The notes below the pieces were generated by a model. That model searched no databases, was not told the DNA's origin, and saw nothing but the letters and a program-made list of their open reading frames with translations. The position numbers and the translations under genes are program-made. Below, in pieces: positions 17,285 through 25,146 of a stretch of DNA of 64,000 bases (positions within the stretch are counted from its first letter, which is position 1; each line of letters starts with the position of its first letter). The stretch is taken from contig NZ_CP070615.1 of assembly GCF_017068395.1 (NCBI RefSeq), positions 62,001-126,000 of the forward strand. Reading direction: 5' to 3'. This DNA is from Rhodococcus pseudokoreensis. GTDB lineage: Bacteria; Actinomycetota; Actinomycetes; Mycobacteriales; Mycobacteriaceae.

Positions 17285-19326
17285 ACGCGCGCACGGTGAC
17301 GGTCGCGGTCGGGGCGGGGCTGATGGTCGACGGCGACGCGGCGCGGGTCGTGGAGTTCGACGGCCGTAAGGTGGTCGTTGAGTACGCGGACGGCCGCTAC
17401 GGAAGCTTCGCTTTGGCGGAGTTCGTCTCGCGGGCACGTGGTTTGGAGCCGGTCGAGGAAGGTCTGGATCCGGGGCTGGTGCTGGCGGGGCTGTCACCGG
17501 CCGAGCGGGAGCAGGCCGCAGCGCGAGGCGAGCATGTCCGGGAGGTGTTGACCGGCTACAGGTCCGGTTACGCCGAGGCCGCGCGCACAGATGAGCCCCG
17601 CCCCGGCTATGCGCCGGCGGTGGGGCTGAAGGCACGCTGCGAGGCCAAGGCCGCGGAGTTGGGGGTGGCGTCGCGCACTGTCGAGCGGTGGGTGGCCGCC
17701 TACCGGGATGCCGGTGAGGCGGGGCTGGTCGATGACCGGCGCGGCCGTGGCCGCGGCTCGACGGTGGATCCGCGCTGGGAGGCGGCGGTGGCCGCGGAGC
17801 TGGCGGCGGGGGTGTCGGCGTCGACACCGACCCGCTCGGCGGTGCTGATGCGAGCCGCCGAGCGGCTCGAGCGCGACCACGGGGTGGGAGTGGTGGCGCT
17901 GCCGTCGCAGGCGACCGCCTATCGGCGGCTGGCAGAGCTGGTTAAGGGCACGAACGCGGTGAGTGGGTCGGCGAAGGCGCGGCGTTCGATCGCCCAACGC
18001 CCGAAGGGGGTTTACGGCCGGCTGCGCGCCACGCGTCCGGGTGAGTATCTGATTCTGGATACCCAGGATCTGGATGTGTTCGCGATGGAGCCGGTGACCT
18101 GTCGGTGGGTGCGGGCGCAGCTGACGGTCGCGCAGGATCTCTTCGACCGGCAGATCCTGGGGTTGAAGGTGACCCCGGTGTCCACGAAATCGGTTGATGT
18201 CGCCAGTGTGTTGTTCGAGTCGGTCACAGGCCGCAGCGCGGGGCGCCCAGCGTTGGGGCCGGTGCACGGGTTGCCGAAGCATCTGGTGTTCACCGAGGAG
18301 AACACCGGCGCCGACGCCGAGATCTGGTGCCCGCCCGAGACCCTGGTGATCGATCACGGCAAGGCGTTCCTGTCGGCGCATGTGATCGGGGTCTGCGCCC
18401 GATTGGGGATCTCGATCCAGCCGGCCCAACCGCGCAAGCCCACCGACAAGCCCACGGTCGAGAGGTTCTTTCGTTCGTTGAGAGAGGGTCTGATACAACA
18501 TCTTCCGGCCTACAAGGGCCCGGACCTGCACAGCCGCGGAGAAGGTCTCGAGGAGCAGGCGTTTTTGTTCCTGCACGAGCTCGAGGATGTGATCCGCGAC
18601 TGGATCGTGACGGTCTACCACCCGAGTGACCATGACGGGATCGCGGTCGCCGAGTGGCCGAATCTGGCGATGTCGCCGAATGACATGTTCGCCCTGGGCA
18701 TCGCCAAGGCGGGAGTGTTGCGGATCCCGGCCGCCCCGGAGCTCGCCTTGGAGTTCCTGCGGGTGGTCAAACGCACCATCCAGCATTACGGCGTCGAGAT
18801 CGACGGCCGCCGCTACAACGGTCCTGCACTGGACGGCTACCGCAACGCGACCAGCCCCTACGGCGGCCTCGACGCCGGGAAATGGCCGTTTCGCGTCAAC
18901 GACGACGATGTCCGCCACATCTACTTTCAAGACCCGGGCGATGGGCAGTGGCATCAGCTCGACTGGGAACACGCGCCGATGCTGGGCACTCCCTTCTCCG
19001 ACGAGGCCGCCCGCTACGCCCGCATCCTCGCCCGCCGCACCGACCGTTTCACCGACCCCGCCGAGACGCTGGCCACATTGCTGAGCCGGTGGGATGCGGG
19101 TGAGGTTCTCGACCGGCGCGAACGGCGCATGGCCGCCCGGCTGGCGGCCGAGCGCAGCGGCCTGGCCGCGGCAGCCGAGCTCGAACTGGCCGCCGACCCT
19201 GTTCCGGCGCTGAGCGCCGCCACCACCAGCTCGGGCCCGCCGGTGGTTGGCGACGACGATGACGACAGCGAGATCCTCGACGACGTCGACGACTTCTACG
19301 CCGACGCGCTGGAGGTGCTCGAGTGA
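17281..19326 (+). CDS. tnsB: TnsB-like DDE transposase
   Basis: 681 aa from GTG 17281, overlapping tnsA. An N-terminal helix-turn-helix (ELGVASRTVERWVAAYRD) precedes the catalytic rve/RNase H core: first Asp in LILDTQDLDVF, second in LVIDHGKAFLSA, and Glu in KPTDKPTVERFFRSL, i.e. a complete DDE triad. A Mu-type C-terminal barrel follows, and the last 40 residues are very acidic (GDDDDDSEILDDVDDFYADA), perhaps the TnsC contact. It catalyses 3'-end cleavage and strand transfer. It overlaps tnsC by 4 bp. Confidence 0.95.
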   Translation: MNARTVTVAVGAGLMVDGDAARVVEFDGRKVVVEYADGRYGSFALAEFVSRARGLEPVEEGLDPGLVLAGLSPAEREQAAARGEHVREVLTGYRSGYAEAARTDEPRPGYAPAVGLKARCEAKAAELGVASRTVERWVAAYRDAGEAGLVDDRRGRGRGSTVDPRWEAAVAAELAAGVSASTPTRSAVLMRAAERLERDHGVGVVALPSQATAYRRLAELVKGTNAVSGSAKARRSIAQRPKGVYGRLRATRPGEYLILDTQDLDVFAMEPVTCRWVRAQLTVAQDLFDRQILGLKVTPVSTKSVDVASVLFESVTGRSAGRPALGPVHGLPKHLVFTEENTGADAEIWCPPETLVIDHGKAFLSAHVIGVCARLGISIQPAQPRKPTDKPTVERFFRSLREGLIQHLPAYKGPDLHSRGEGLEEQAFLFLHELEDVIRDWIVTVYHPSDHDGIAVAEWPNLAMSPNDMFALGIAKAGVLRIPAAPELALEFLRVVKRTIQHYGVEIDGRRYNGPALDGYRNATSPYGGLDAGKWPFRVNDDDVRHIYFQDPGDGQWHQLDWEHAPMLGTPFSDEAARYARILARRTDRFTDPAETLATLLSRWDAGEVLDRRERRMAARLAAERSGLAAAAELELAADPVPALSAATTSSGPPVVGDDDDDSEILDDVDDFYADALEVLE

Positions 19327-20384
19327 GCAGCGCCTACAGCCTCTCCCGCAAGGACGGGTGGCGCCGGTTCGTCGACACCGCGCCCCGCACCCGGCCCGAC
19401 ACCCTTACCGCTACGGCGTTGTCCGCCTTGGGGAGTGACGCCCGCGAGGACTATGACGACGCCCGCCACGACTGGCACGCCAACTTCGGCACCATCGCCA
19501 CCCCGCAGCTGAAGGCGGTGCGCGACGAATTGGAGTTGATCGTCGCCTCGAATCGTCAAGATCCCGATCGTGTTCGGGGCGCGGCGGTCATCGACGGGTT
19601 CCCCGGTCTGGGCAAGACGACCATCGTCAACCTGTTCGGCCGCGACTATCACCGCCAGGCCCTGCGTCGCCGCGGCCCGGTCACCGAGTCCGGTGATGAG
19701 CACATTCCGGTGTTCCGGGTCGGTCTGACCTCGAACACCACGCTGCGGACGTTGAACAAGATGATCTGCCAGTTCTACGGGCATCCCGGCGCCGATCGCG
19801 GCAGCGCCGCCCAGTTGGCCACCTACGCCCTGGACTGCGTCCTCTCGTGTGATTCGCGGGTCGGGATCATCGATGATATTCACTTCATCGACCAGAACAG
19901 CCGAGACGGGCTCGCCGTCAGCAATCACCTGAAATGGCTGGCCAATGAGCTGCCGGTGACGTTCATCTACGCCGGAGTCGGTCTCGGAGAACGCCGGTTC
20001 TTCGAGGAGGGCCTGTCCGGGTCCTCGGCCGCGTTGGCGCAAAGCGCCCGGCGCTGGACCCGCCTCGAAGTCGGCACCTTCGCCCACGACCGTCACTGGA
20101 AATCCCTGGTCAAGGCGGTCGACAAACAGTTGGTGCTCACCTGCTGGCAGCCCGGACAGCTCACCGGCCTGGCCGACTACCTGTTCGCCCGCACCGGCGG
20201 GCACATCGGGTCGCTGATGACGCTGATCAACCGCGGCTGCTTCAAAGCGATCCGCACCGGAGCCGAGGCGATGTCACAGGAGCTGCTCGACACCGTCCGC
20301 ATCGACGAAGCCTCCGAAAAGGCACGCCACCGGCTCGAAGCCGCGACCCGCACGAGAGTCGAGCGCAAGCAGGTGAGGCGATGA
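19323..20384 (+). CDS. tnsC: TnsC/TniB-like AAA+ transposition regulator
   Basis: 353 aa from GTG 19323. AAA+ ATPase with Walker A GFPGLGKTTIVN and Walker B VGIIDDIHFID, followed by sensor-type SNHLKWLANELPVTFIYAGVG. TnsC-type proteins bridge the target selector (TniQ/TnsD) and the transposase and confer target immunity. The 4-bp overlaps with both neighbours indicate one operon read from the left end. Confidence 0.92.
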   Translation: MSSAYSLSRKDGWRRFVDTAPRTRPDTLTATALSALGSDAREDYDDARHDWHANFGTIATPQLKAVRDELELIVASNRQDPDRVRGAAVIDGFPGLGKTTIVNLFGRDYHRQALRRRGPVTESGDEHIPVFRVGLTSNTTLRTLNKMICQFYGHPGADRGSAAQLATYALDCVLSCDSRVGIIDDIHFIDQNSRDGLAVSNHLKWLANELPVTFIYAGVGLGERRFFEEGLSGSSAALAQSARRWTRLEVGTFAHDRHWKSLVKAVDKQLVLTCWQPGQLTGLADYLFARTGGHIGSLMTLINRGCFKAIRTGAEAMSQELLDTVRIDEASEKARHRLEAATRTRVERKQVRR

Positions 20385-23353
20385 CCACGATCACCACTCT
20401 GCCGTTGCGAACACCGATCACCGCCGGCGAGAGCCTGGATTCCTGGATCGACGCGCTGGCCCGCCGCAACGACACCTCCCCGCGGGAAGTGCTGCGCGCC
20501 TTGGGCACCGATCACCTCGGTCTATCGATCCGCCAGCTGGTCGATGAACTTGATTCCACGGAGCTGCGCCGCATCGAAGCCGCTACCGGGCTGCCGGCCC
20601 GTCGTCTCGACGCCGCGACCGGTCCCGCCGTCCCCGGGATCGAACGGCTATCGATGCATTGTTCACGGTTCTGCCCGCGCTGTTTGGCCGAGGCCGACGG
20701 GCGTTGGCAACTGTCGTGGCGGTCGAGTTGGGCGATGGTCTGCGGTCGGCACCGGCTGCTGCTGCACGACACCTGCCCGGGACCGGACTGCCGAGCAACG
20801 CCCCGAGTGCAGATCGTCGGCGGCGCCACCGCACCACCGGCGTCGACCTGCAGCCGCCCCATTAGTCGGTCGTGGCTGCGTTGCGGCGGCGAGCTATTCG
20901 CCGCGGCGGACCTACCCGCCCCCGACGAAGTCCTCGATGCCCAGTCCTGGATCGATCAACTGATGGCCGCGGCCCGCGCACCTGGCCCCGATCCGGCCCA
21001 TGCGACACTGACCGATCTGCATCTGGTGGTGGCCTGGTTGCTGCGCCTGGACCGCGCGGCCGCGATCGCTGCGGCCCGCGCGATCAACCCGCGTCGGCAC
21101 GCGACTCCGCCGCAACCGCGCAACGGCAGCCCGCCCGACCTCGATGCGGCACTGACCGCGGCGCTTCTGATTCGCGCCAGGACTGTTCTCGGGGACGACG
21201 AGGCTAGCGCGATCGACGAGCTGCGCACACTGGTGACGAACCATCCTAATCCACAACGGGTCTCGCCACCAGAGTTCACCAAGCGACACTTTGTGGTCAT
21301 GCCGAGCCAATTTCCCAACCGCTATCTGCGCGCCGTCGACGCCGATCTACCCGGAGCCGTCCGGCTGCGCATGCGGACAATCACTGCCTCGGCCGCAATA
21401 CCGCGCGCCGATGGGGCTGCGCGGATCCGGATGCTGCCGCAACTGTTCTGGCCCGACTGGGCCGGCCGTCTGCTGCCCGTCGCGGGCGGCTTCCACACCG
21501 ACCTGTTCCGAGCTGCTCTCAGTGTCCTGCTGACCGTCCCCGGTGATCCCTCGCAGCGGATGGACACCCACGCCGGGTTGTTGAACCCACGCGTCACCGC
21601 CGCCAACCTGAGCATCACCCTGCAAGGATTCGACAAGCTTCCCAGCGGATCGGCGCTGACCGATGTCCTCGTGCTTCTCTGCCGCATCACCGAACACCTC
21701 GACCAACACGGCACACCGATCGACTACCAGCGGAGACGTGAGCAGATCCCCGCCGAAACCATCACCTGGGACCAGTGGCGTGACCTCGCCTGTTCGGTCG
21801 GAGCGCACCCCGGCAAGCACCGTCAAGGACGGCTGCGGCACGCCCAACGTCACCTGCATCAACTGCTGTCCGGTGCCGACCTCGCCGACCACCGCCACCC
21901 ACTGGCGTTCCGCAGCCCCAATGACCGCGGCACCTTCGTCGAGTTCACCACCGCCATGGCAGCGCCGCTGCGCCGAGCCCTGAACGAACACGCCGAATCC
22001 ATACTGGTTAACCTCGCCATCGACGAACCACTGACCTGGTCGCCACCAACCGACCTCGCCGACGGGCTCGCCCTGCCGGGCATCGATACCGGCGACCTCG
22101 ACCCCGACAAGGTCAGTCGCCTGGTCGTCGACGAACACCGCTCCTCGAGGGAGGCCGCCGAGGTTCTCGGCGTCCACCTCGAGCACGTCCGCATCGCGAT
22201 GGAACGTCTCGACCAACCACGACGACAGTGGGCGCCCCATGCGGCACCCGCCGCATGGTTGCGTGAACAACACGCCGCCAGGCTGTTCACCCGCGAGTTC
22301 TTCGATCGCGAATACATCCAGGCCGGACGCAGCCTGAACGACATCGCCGCCGACACCGGCATCGGCCGCCACATCATCACCCGATTCGCCAAACAAGCCG
22401 GGATCTCCCTGCGCAGGGCCCGTGCACCCTTCCGCATCGACCCGGTCTGGCTGCGCGAGCAGTACTGCGCGCAGCTTCGTTCGACCGCCGACATCGCCGT
22501 CGAACTCGGCACCGAGCAGATGCGCGTCAACAATGCCCTGCATCAGCACGGCATCCCGGTTCGGCCGCAAGGCGTCGCGAGCCGCACCGAGATGATCATG
22601 ACCTTCGACCACCTCCCACCGATCATCCGCGCATCTGTCGAGGGCACCCTGCACGGTTGGATTCGGCTGCACCGCTTCCGGATCACGATGGCGTTCCCTT
22701 CCCTGGGCACCGCCGCCGGCTACCTCGGAATCAAGTCGAACAGCCTGCTCCACCAACTCCGACTCCTCGAACATCACGTCGGAGCACCCCTGTTCCACCG
22801 ATCCCGTCGCGGCACCGCGCACAAGCCCACCCCACACGGACAGACGCTGCTGCGCGAACTCGACAACGAGCACGTTCAGCCACTGATGACCGCCGCCCTG
22901 CATGCCTGCAGTGCCCTCGCAATGCCCGACGCGAAGACCCTCGCACACGCGGTGCGCGAAGCAATGACACCGCCACGAAACCCTGGCCTCCTCAAACCTT
23001 TCAGAGATATCCCCGTCGGTCGGCTGCGGATGACCCGCACCACGCTCACCCTGCTACGCCACCTCACCACAACCGATGCCGAGGAGTTCTATGGCCACGG
23101 CCTGCATCAATGCACCAGCATCCAACACGGCACCCTCTACCCACTCCTGAGAAGTCTCGAACAAGCCGGATGGCTCACCAGCCGCGACGAAGACGAGGCC
23201 GACTGGCTCGCGGGCGCCCCACCCGGATGCGGACCAGGACGACGCCGCACCTACTACCGACTCACCCCAGACGGGCGGCGCGCTGCCCTCCGCGAACTCA
23301 ACACGCCAAGAAAGCGACAGAACAGTGAGAACCCAGGAGCGACAAACCCATGA
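20381..23353 (+). CDS. tniQ: TniQ/TnsD-like target selector with C-terminal helix-turn-helix array
   Basis: 990 aa, overlapping tnsC (ATGA). Residues 10-170 are a TniQ domain with zinc ligands in CSRFCPRC (94-101), CGRH (121-124) and CPGPDC (132-137). After a long middle region the C-terminal third holds several DNA-binding units: two repeats built as WLREQ(H/Y)-AARLFTREF / CAQLRSTADIAVELG with HTHs such as SLNDIAADTGIGRHIITRF (about 600-740), a LysR-like HTH (GTAAGYLGIKSNSLLHQLRL...GAPLFHR, about 770-815) and a PadR/MarR-like winged helix (TLYPLLRSLEQAGWL...YYRLTPDGRRA, about 880-970). In Tn7, TnsD reads a fixed attachment site; this array suggests recognition of a long target. Two right-end transposase sites lie inside its 3' end. 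Confidence 0.88.
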   Translation: MTTITTLPLRTPITAGESLDSWIDALARRNDTSPREVLRALGTDHLGLSIRQLVDELDSTELRRIEAATGLPARRLDAATGPAVPGIERLSMHCSRFCPRCLAEADGRWQLSWRSSWAMVCGRHRLLLHDTCPGPDCRATPRVQIVGGATAPPASTCSRPISRSWLRCGGELFAAADLPAPDEVLDAQSWIDQLMAAARAPGPDPAHATLTDLHLVVAWLLRLDRAAAIAAARAINPRRHATPPQPRNGSPPDLDAALTAALLIRARTVLGDDEASAIDELRTLVTNHPNPQRVSPPEFTKRHFVVMPSQFPNRYLRAVDADLPGAVRLRMRTITASAAIPRADGAARIRMLPQLFWPDWAGRLLPVAGGFHTDLFRAALSVLLTVPGDPSQRMDTHAGLLNPRVTAANLSITLQGFDKLPSGSALTDVLVLLCRITEHLDQHGTPIDYQRRREQIPAETITWDQWRDLACSVGAHPGKHRQGRLRHAQRHLHQLLSGADLADHRHPLAFRSPNDRGTFVEFTTAMAAPLRRALNEHAESILVNLAIDEPLTWSPPTDLADGLALPGIDTGDLDPDKVSRLVVDEHRSSREAAEVLGVHLEHVRIAMERLDQPRRQWAPHAAPAAWLREQHAARLFTREFFDREYIQAGRSLNDIAADTGIGRHIITRFAKQAGISLRRARAPFRIDPVWLREQYCAQLRSTADIAVELGTEQMRVNNALHQHGIPVRPQGVASRTEMIMTFDHLPPIIRASVEGTLHGWIRLHRFRITMAFPSLGTAAGYLGIKSNSLLHQLRLLEHHVGAPLFHRSRRGTAHKPTPHGQTLLRELDNEHVQPLMTAALHACSALAMPDAKTLAHAVREAMTPPRNPGLLKPFRDIPVGRLRMTRTTLTLLRHLTTTDAEEFYGHGLHQCTSIQHGTLYPLLRSLEQAGWLTSRDEDEADWLAGAPPGCGPGRRRTYYRLTPDGRRAALRELNTPRKRQNSENPGATNP

Positions 23354-23415
23354 GAAACCACACCATCAGCCCAGGACAGCCACGACCAGGACGACAAGAA
23401 GGACGAGAACCTACA
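23314..23415. repeat. Right end with transposase-site repeats
   Basis: Read on the minus strand from 23415: terminal TGTAGGTTCTC, then site R1 (TTCTCGT, 6 bp, TGTCGT; 23391-23409), R2 (TTCTCAT, 5 bp, TGTCGC; 23339-23356) and R3 (TTCTCAC, 5 bp, TGTCGC; 23314-23331). As at the left end, the terminal site has 6-bp spacing and the inner sites 5-bp. R2 and R3 overlap the coding end of tniQ. Confidence 0.8.
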
Positions 23416-23420
23416 GCTTG
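23416..23420. repeat. Right copy of the 5-bp target-site duplication (GCTTG)
   Basis: Identical to 16375-16379 and directly abuts the transposon's terminal CTACA. Confidence 0.9.
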
Positions 23421-23522
23421 ATCCCGAAGCGGAACAATACGATCGCCACTATAGACCCAGACCAGTCACAAGTCGTGTCGCTACGTGCGGCACGACCGCA
23501 GAGACGAAGGAGACAGTGACAC

Positions 23523-23939
23523 ATGACGATTACGCCAGCAGCCCACAAGAAGGCAATCGAGACCGCACGAAAGAATGCGGAAGCACTGGCGCAGAAGGCA
23601 ATCGAAACACGAGTCGCACTTGTCGGAGCCATCGGTGAAGCAGTGGAAGAGCTCGCCGCGCTCGATTCCGCACGCGAGGCAGCTGTAGACGCAATCAGGA
23701 TGGCCCACGAGAACGCGATCGAAGGCGGATGGACGGCCAAAGAGCTCGCAGCCATGGGATACACCGCCCCGAAGAAGCGGAAGAACGCCTCCAGTAAGGC
23801 CGCGCGCGGTGGCGCCAGCAAGGACGCGACTGAGACGACCGACGTCGCAGATACTGCTGCACCGCAGGAAGGAGATCAGCCGCCGAGCACCGACGGGCAG
23901 GTCTCCAGTGAGCGCGAACCTGAGCATTCCTACAGCTAG
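23523..23939 (+). CDS. Helical/coiled-coil small protein, hypothetical
   Basis: 138 aa from ATG 23523 (CGAAGGAGACAGTGACAC upstream). The first 90 residues are helix-forming with Ala/Glu/Lys heptads (HKKAIETARKNAEALAQKAI, VEELAALDSAREAAVDAIRM), then GGWTAKELAAMGYTAPKKRK, which looks like a small HTH or DNA-contact segment. The tail is disordered (Ser/Thr/Asp/Glu). A DNA-associated plasmid protein is plausible but not shown. A terminator follows. Confidence 0.65.
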   Translation: MTITPAAHKKAIETARKNAEALAQKAIETRVALVGAIGEAVEELAALDSAREAAVDAIRMAHENAIEGGWTAKELAAMGYTAPKKRKNASSKAARGGASKDATETTDVADTAAPQEGDQPPSTDGQVSSEREPEHSYS

Positions 23940-23968
23940 GAAGCAGTCCGGTGGCGTGGCCCCAGCCT

Positions 23969-24013
23969 CTCGGGCGCCGTCCTCCCGATCCTTGTCGGAA
24001 GACGGCGCCCGAG
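23969..24013 (+). terminator. Hairpin with perfect 13-bp stem, terminator
   Basis: CTCGGGCGCCGTC (23969-23981) pairs with GACGGCGCCCGAG (24001-24013). It follows the 23523-23939 gene by 29 bp. Confidence 0.75.
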
Positions 24014-24106
24014 CGCTACCAGGAACTTCTCCGGGCCGGCATATGTGCCGAAGTCACAACCACACGTCAGAGGGTGCCGTCACGATGATCACGAGAAGGA
24101 GGTGGC

Positions 24107-24664
24107 ATGACCAGTACACAGACGTCTCCGCAGCAGTGGGCACGGGGCATGCTCGTCCCCAGCCGGGCAGCAGTGCTGGACATTGAGTCGACCGACCTCG
24201 ACGGGTCGATCATCGAGATCTGCGTTTTGGACGCCGCCACCGGCAATCCACTGCTCGAAACCCTGGTCGATCCCGGCGACGTTCCGATCCACCCGGACGC
24301 CTATGCCGTGCATGGAATTGCCCCGGCCGATCTGATCGGCGCACCCGGCTGGTCTACGGTCCACAAGCAGCTGCTTGCGGTCACCGCTGGCCGAGTGACC
24401 CTCTCCTACAACAGTCAGTTCGATCAGGGCCGCGTTCTCCATGACTGTGCTCGGCACAGTCTCGACCCCGCTCACCTCGCCGACCCAGAGATGTGGGGAT
24501 GCATCATGCGGATGCGATCGCAGGCAGAGGGCACCGAGAAGAGCATTCGGCTCGATGGCGGACACCGCGCCCGCAGCGACGCCGCGGCCGCCCGCACCGT
24601 CCTGCTCAGCATCGCCGAGGGCCCGTCCGTGCCGACAACCCCCACATCCCACTCTCCGCGTTAG
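24107..24664 (+). CDS. DnaQ-like 3'-5' exonuclease (DEDDh)
   Basis: 185 aa from ATG 24107 with AGAAGGAGGTGGC upstream. Exonuclease motifs are in order: Exo I LDIESTDL (Asp, Glu), Exo II YNSQFDQGRVL (Asp) and Exo III GGHRARSDAAAARTVL (His and Asp five residues apart, the DEDDh form). It is a stand-alone single-domain exonuclease of the type encoded by plasmids and phages, possibly a proofreading or nucleic-acid-processing enzyme. The split DUF1524 gene follows 18 bp later, so a two-gene nuclease operon may have existed before the Tn554-like insertion. Confidence 0.85.
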   Translation: MTSTQTSPQQWARGMLVPSRAAVLDIESTDLDGSIIEICVLDAATGNPLLETLVDPGDVPIHPDAYAVHGIAPADLIGAPGWSTVHKQLLAVTAGRVTLSYNSQFDQGRVLHDCARHSLDPAHLADPEMWGCIMRMRSQAEGTEKSIRLDGGHRARSDAAAARTVLLSIAEGPSVPTTPTSHSPR

Positions 24665-24682
24665 CCCACCAAGGGAGCCTCC

Positions 24683-25087
24683 ATGCCATTCAGCCAGACG
24701 ACCACCCGCCGGACGAAAGTGCTATTCGCCGCCGCCGCCGCGGCCGCAGTTCTCACCGGCTGCGGCACCGTCTCCGCTATCGAGGCGCAGACCCGCCCAA
24801 GCACCCCACCAGTAGTCCCGACCACCGACATGGTTGCCAGCCCAAACCCTGACGTCGCGCAGACCCTCGCCACCCTAGAAACACTGCCGGTCAAAGGCCG
24901 CGCACCCAAAACCGGCTACACGCGAGACGAATTCGGCCAGGCATGGTCCGACGACGTCACCGTCGCAGGCGGACACAACGGGTGCGACACCCGCAACGAC
25001 ATCCTTGGCCGCGACCTCATCGACCGAACCTACAAGGACGGCACCAAGAACTGCGTGATCCTCACCGGCACCCTCAACGTTATGTAG
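24683..25087 (+). pseudogene. DUF1524 HNH nuclease gene, 5' half (interrupted)
   Basis: 134 codons from ATG 24683 (AAGGGAGCCTCC). A lipoprotein-type signal ends in LTGC, then PVKGRAPKTGYTRDEFGQAW and GGHNGCDTRNDILGRDL, typical of secreted actinobacterial DUF1524/HNH proteins. The frame leaves the family after TGTLN at 25078 and stops nine bases later. The missing half (starting DPYTGKT) is found at 31249, 6.17 kb away on the same strand; the Tn554-like element lies between them. The product here lacks the whole HNH site and should be inactive. Confidence 0.88.
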
Positions 25088-25146
25088 TCCGCAGAACTGT
25101 GTCAGGCTCGTTTGTGTCCTGAAGATGCACTGCGCGTGTCGCGCCG

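Larger units (their letters stand above)
16380..23415. mobile_element. Tn7-like transposon (tnsA-tnsB-tnsC-tniQ), 7,036 bp, no cargo
   Basis: The element starts with TGTAGGTTCTC (16380-16390) and ends with its exact inverse GAGAACCTACA (23405-23415), flanked by the 5-bp duplication GCTTG. Four overlapping plus-strand genes fill almost all of it: tnsA, tnsB, tnsC and a long tniQ. No cargo gene lies between tniQ and the right end, which is only 62 bp after the stop codon. Both ends hold repeats of TTCTCAT-N5/6-TGTCGC. The insertion is just downstream of the NlpC/P60 gene, in the style of Tn7-like elements that target the 3' side of genes. Perfect ends and duplication suggest recent insertion. 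Confidence 0.93.

Noticed and set aside
17494..18972. 492-codon open frame antisense to tnsB
   Set aside because: It mirrors a highly biased GC-rich gene, has no ribosome site and no recognisable domain; tnsB on the other strand has a complete DDE core.
21347..22948. 533-codon open frame antisense to tniQ
   Set aside because: Low-complexity Gly/Val/Gln-rich translation typical of antisense of high-GC genes; tniQ is clearly real.
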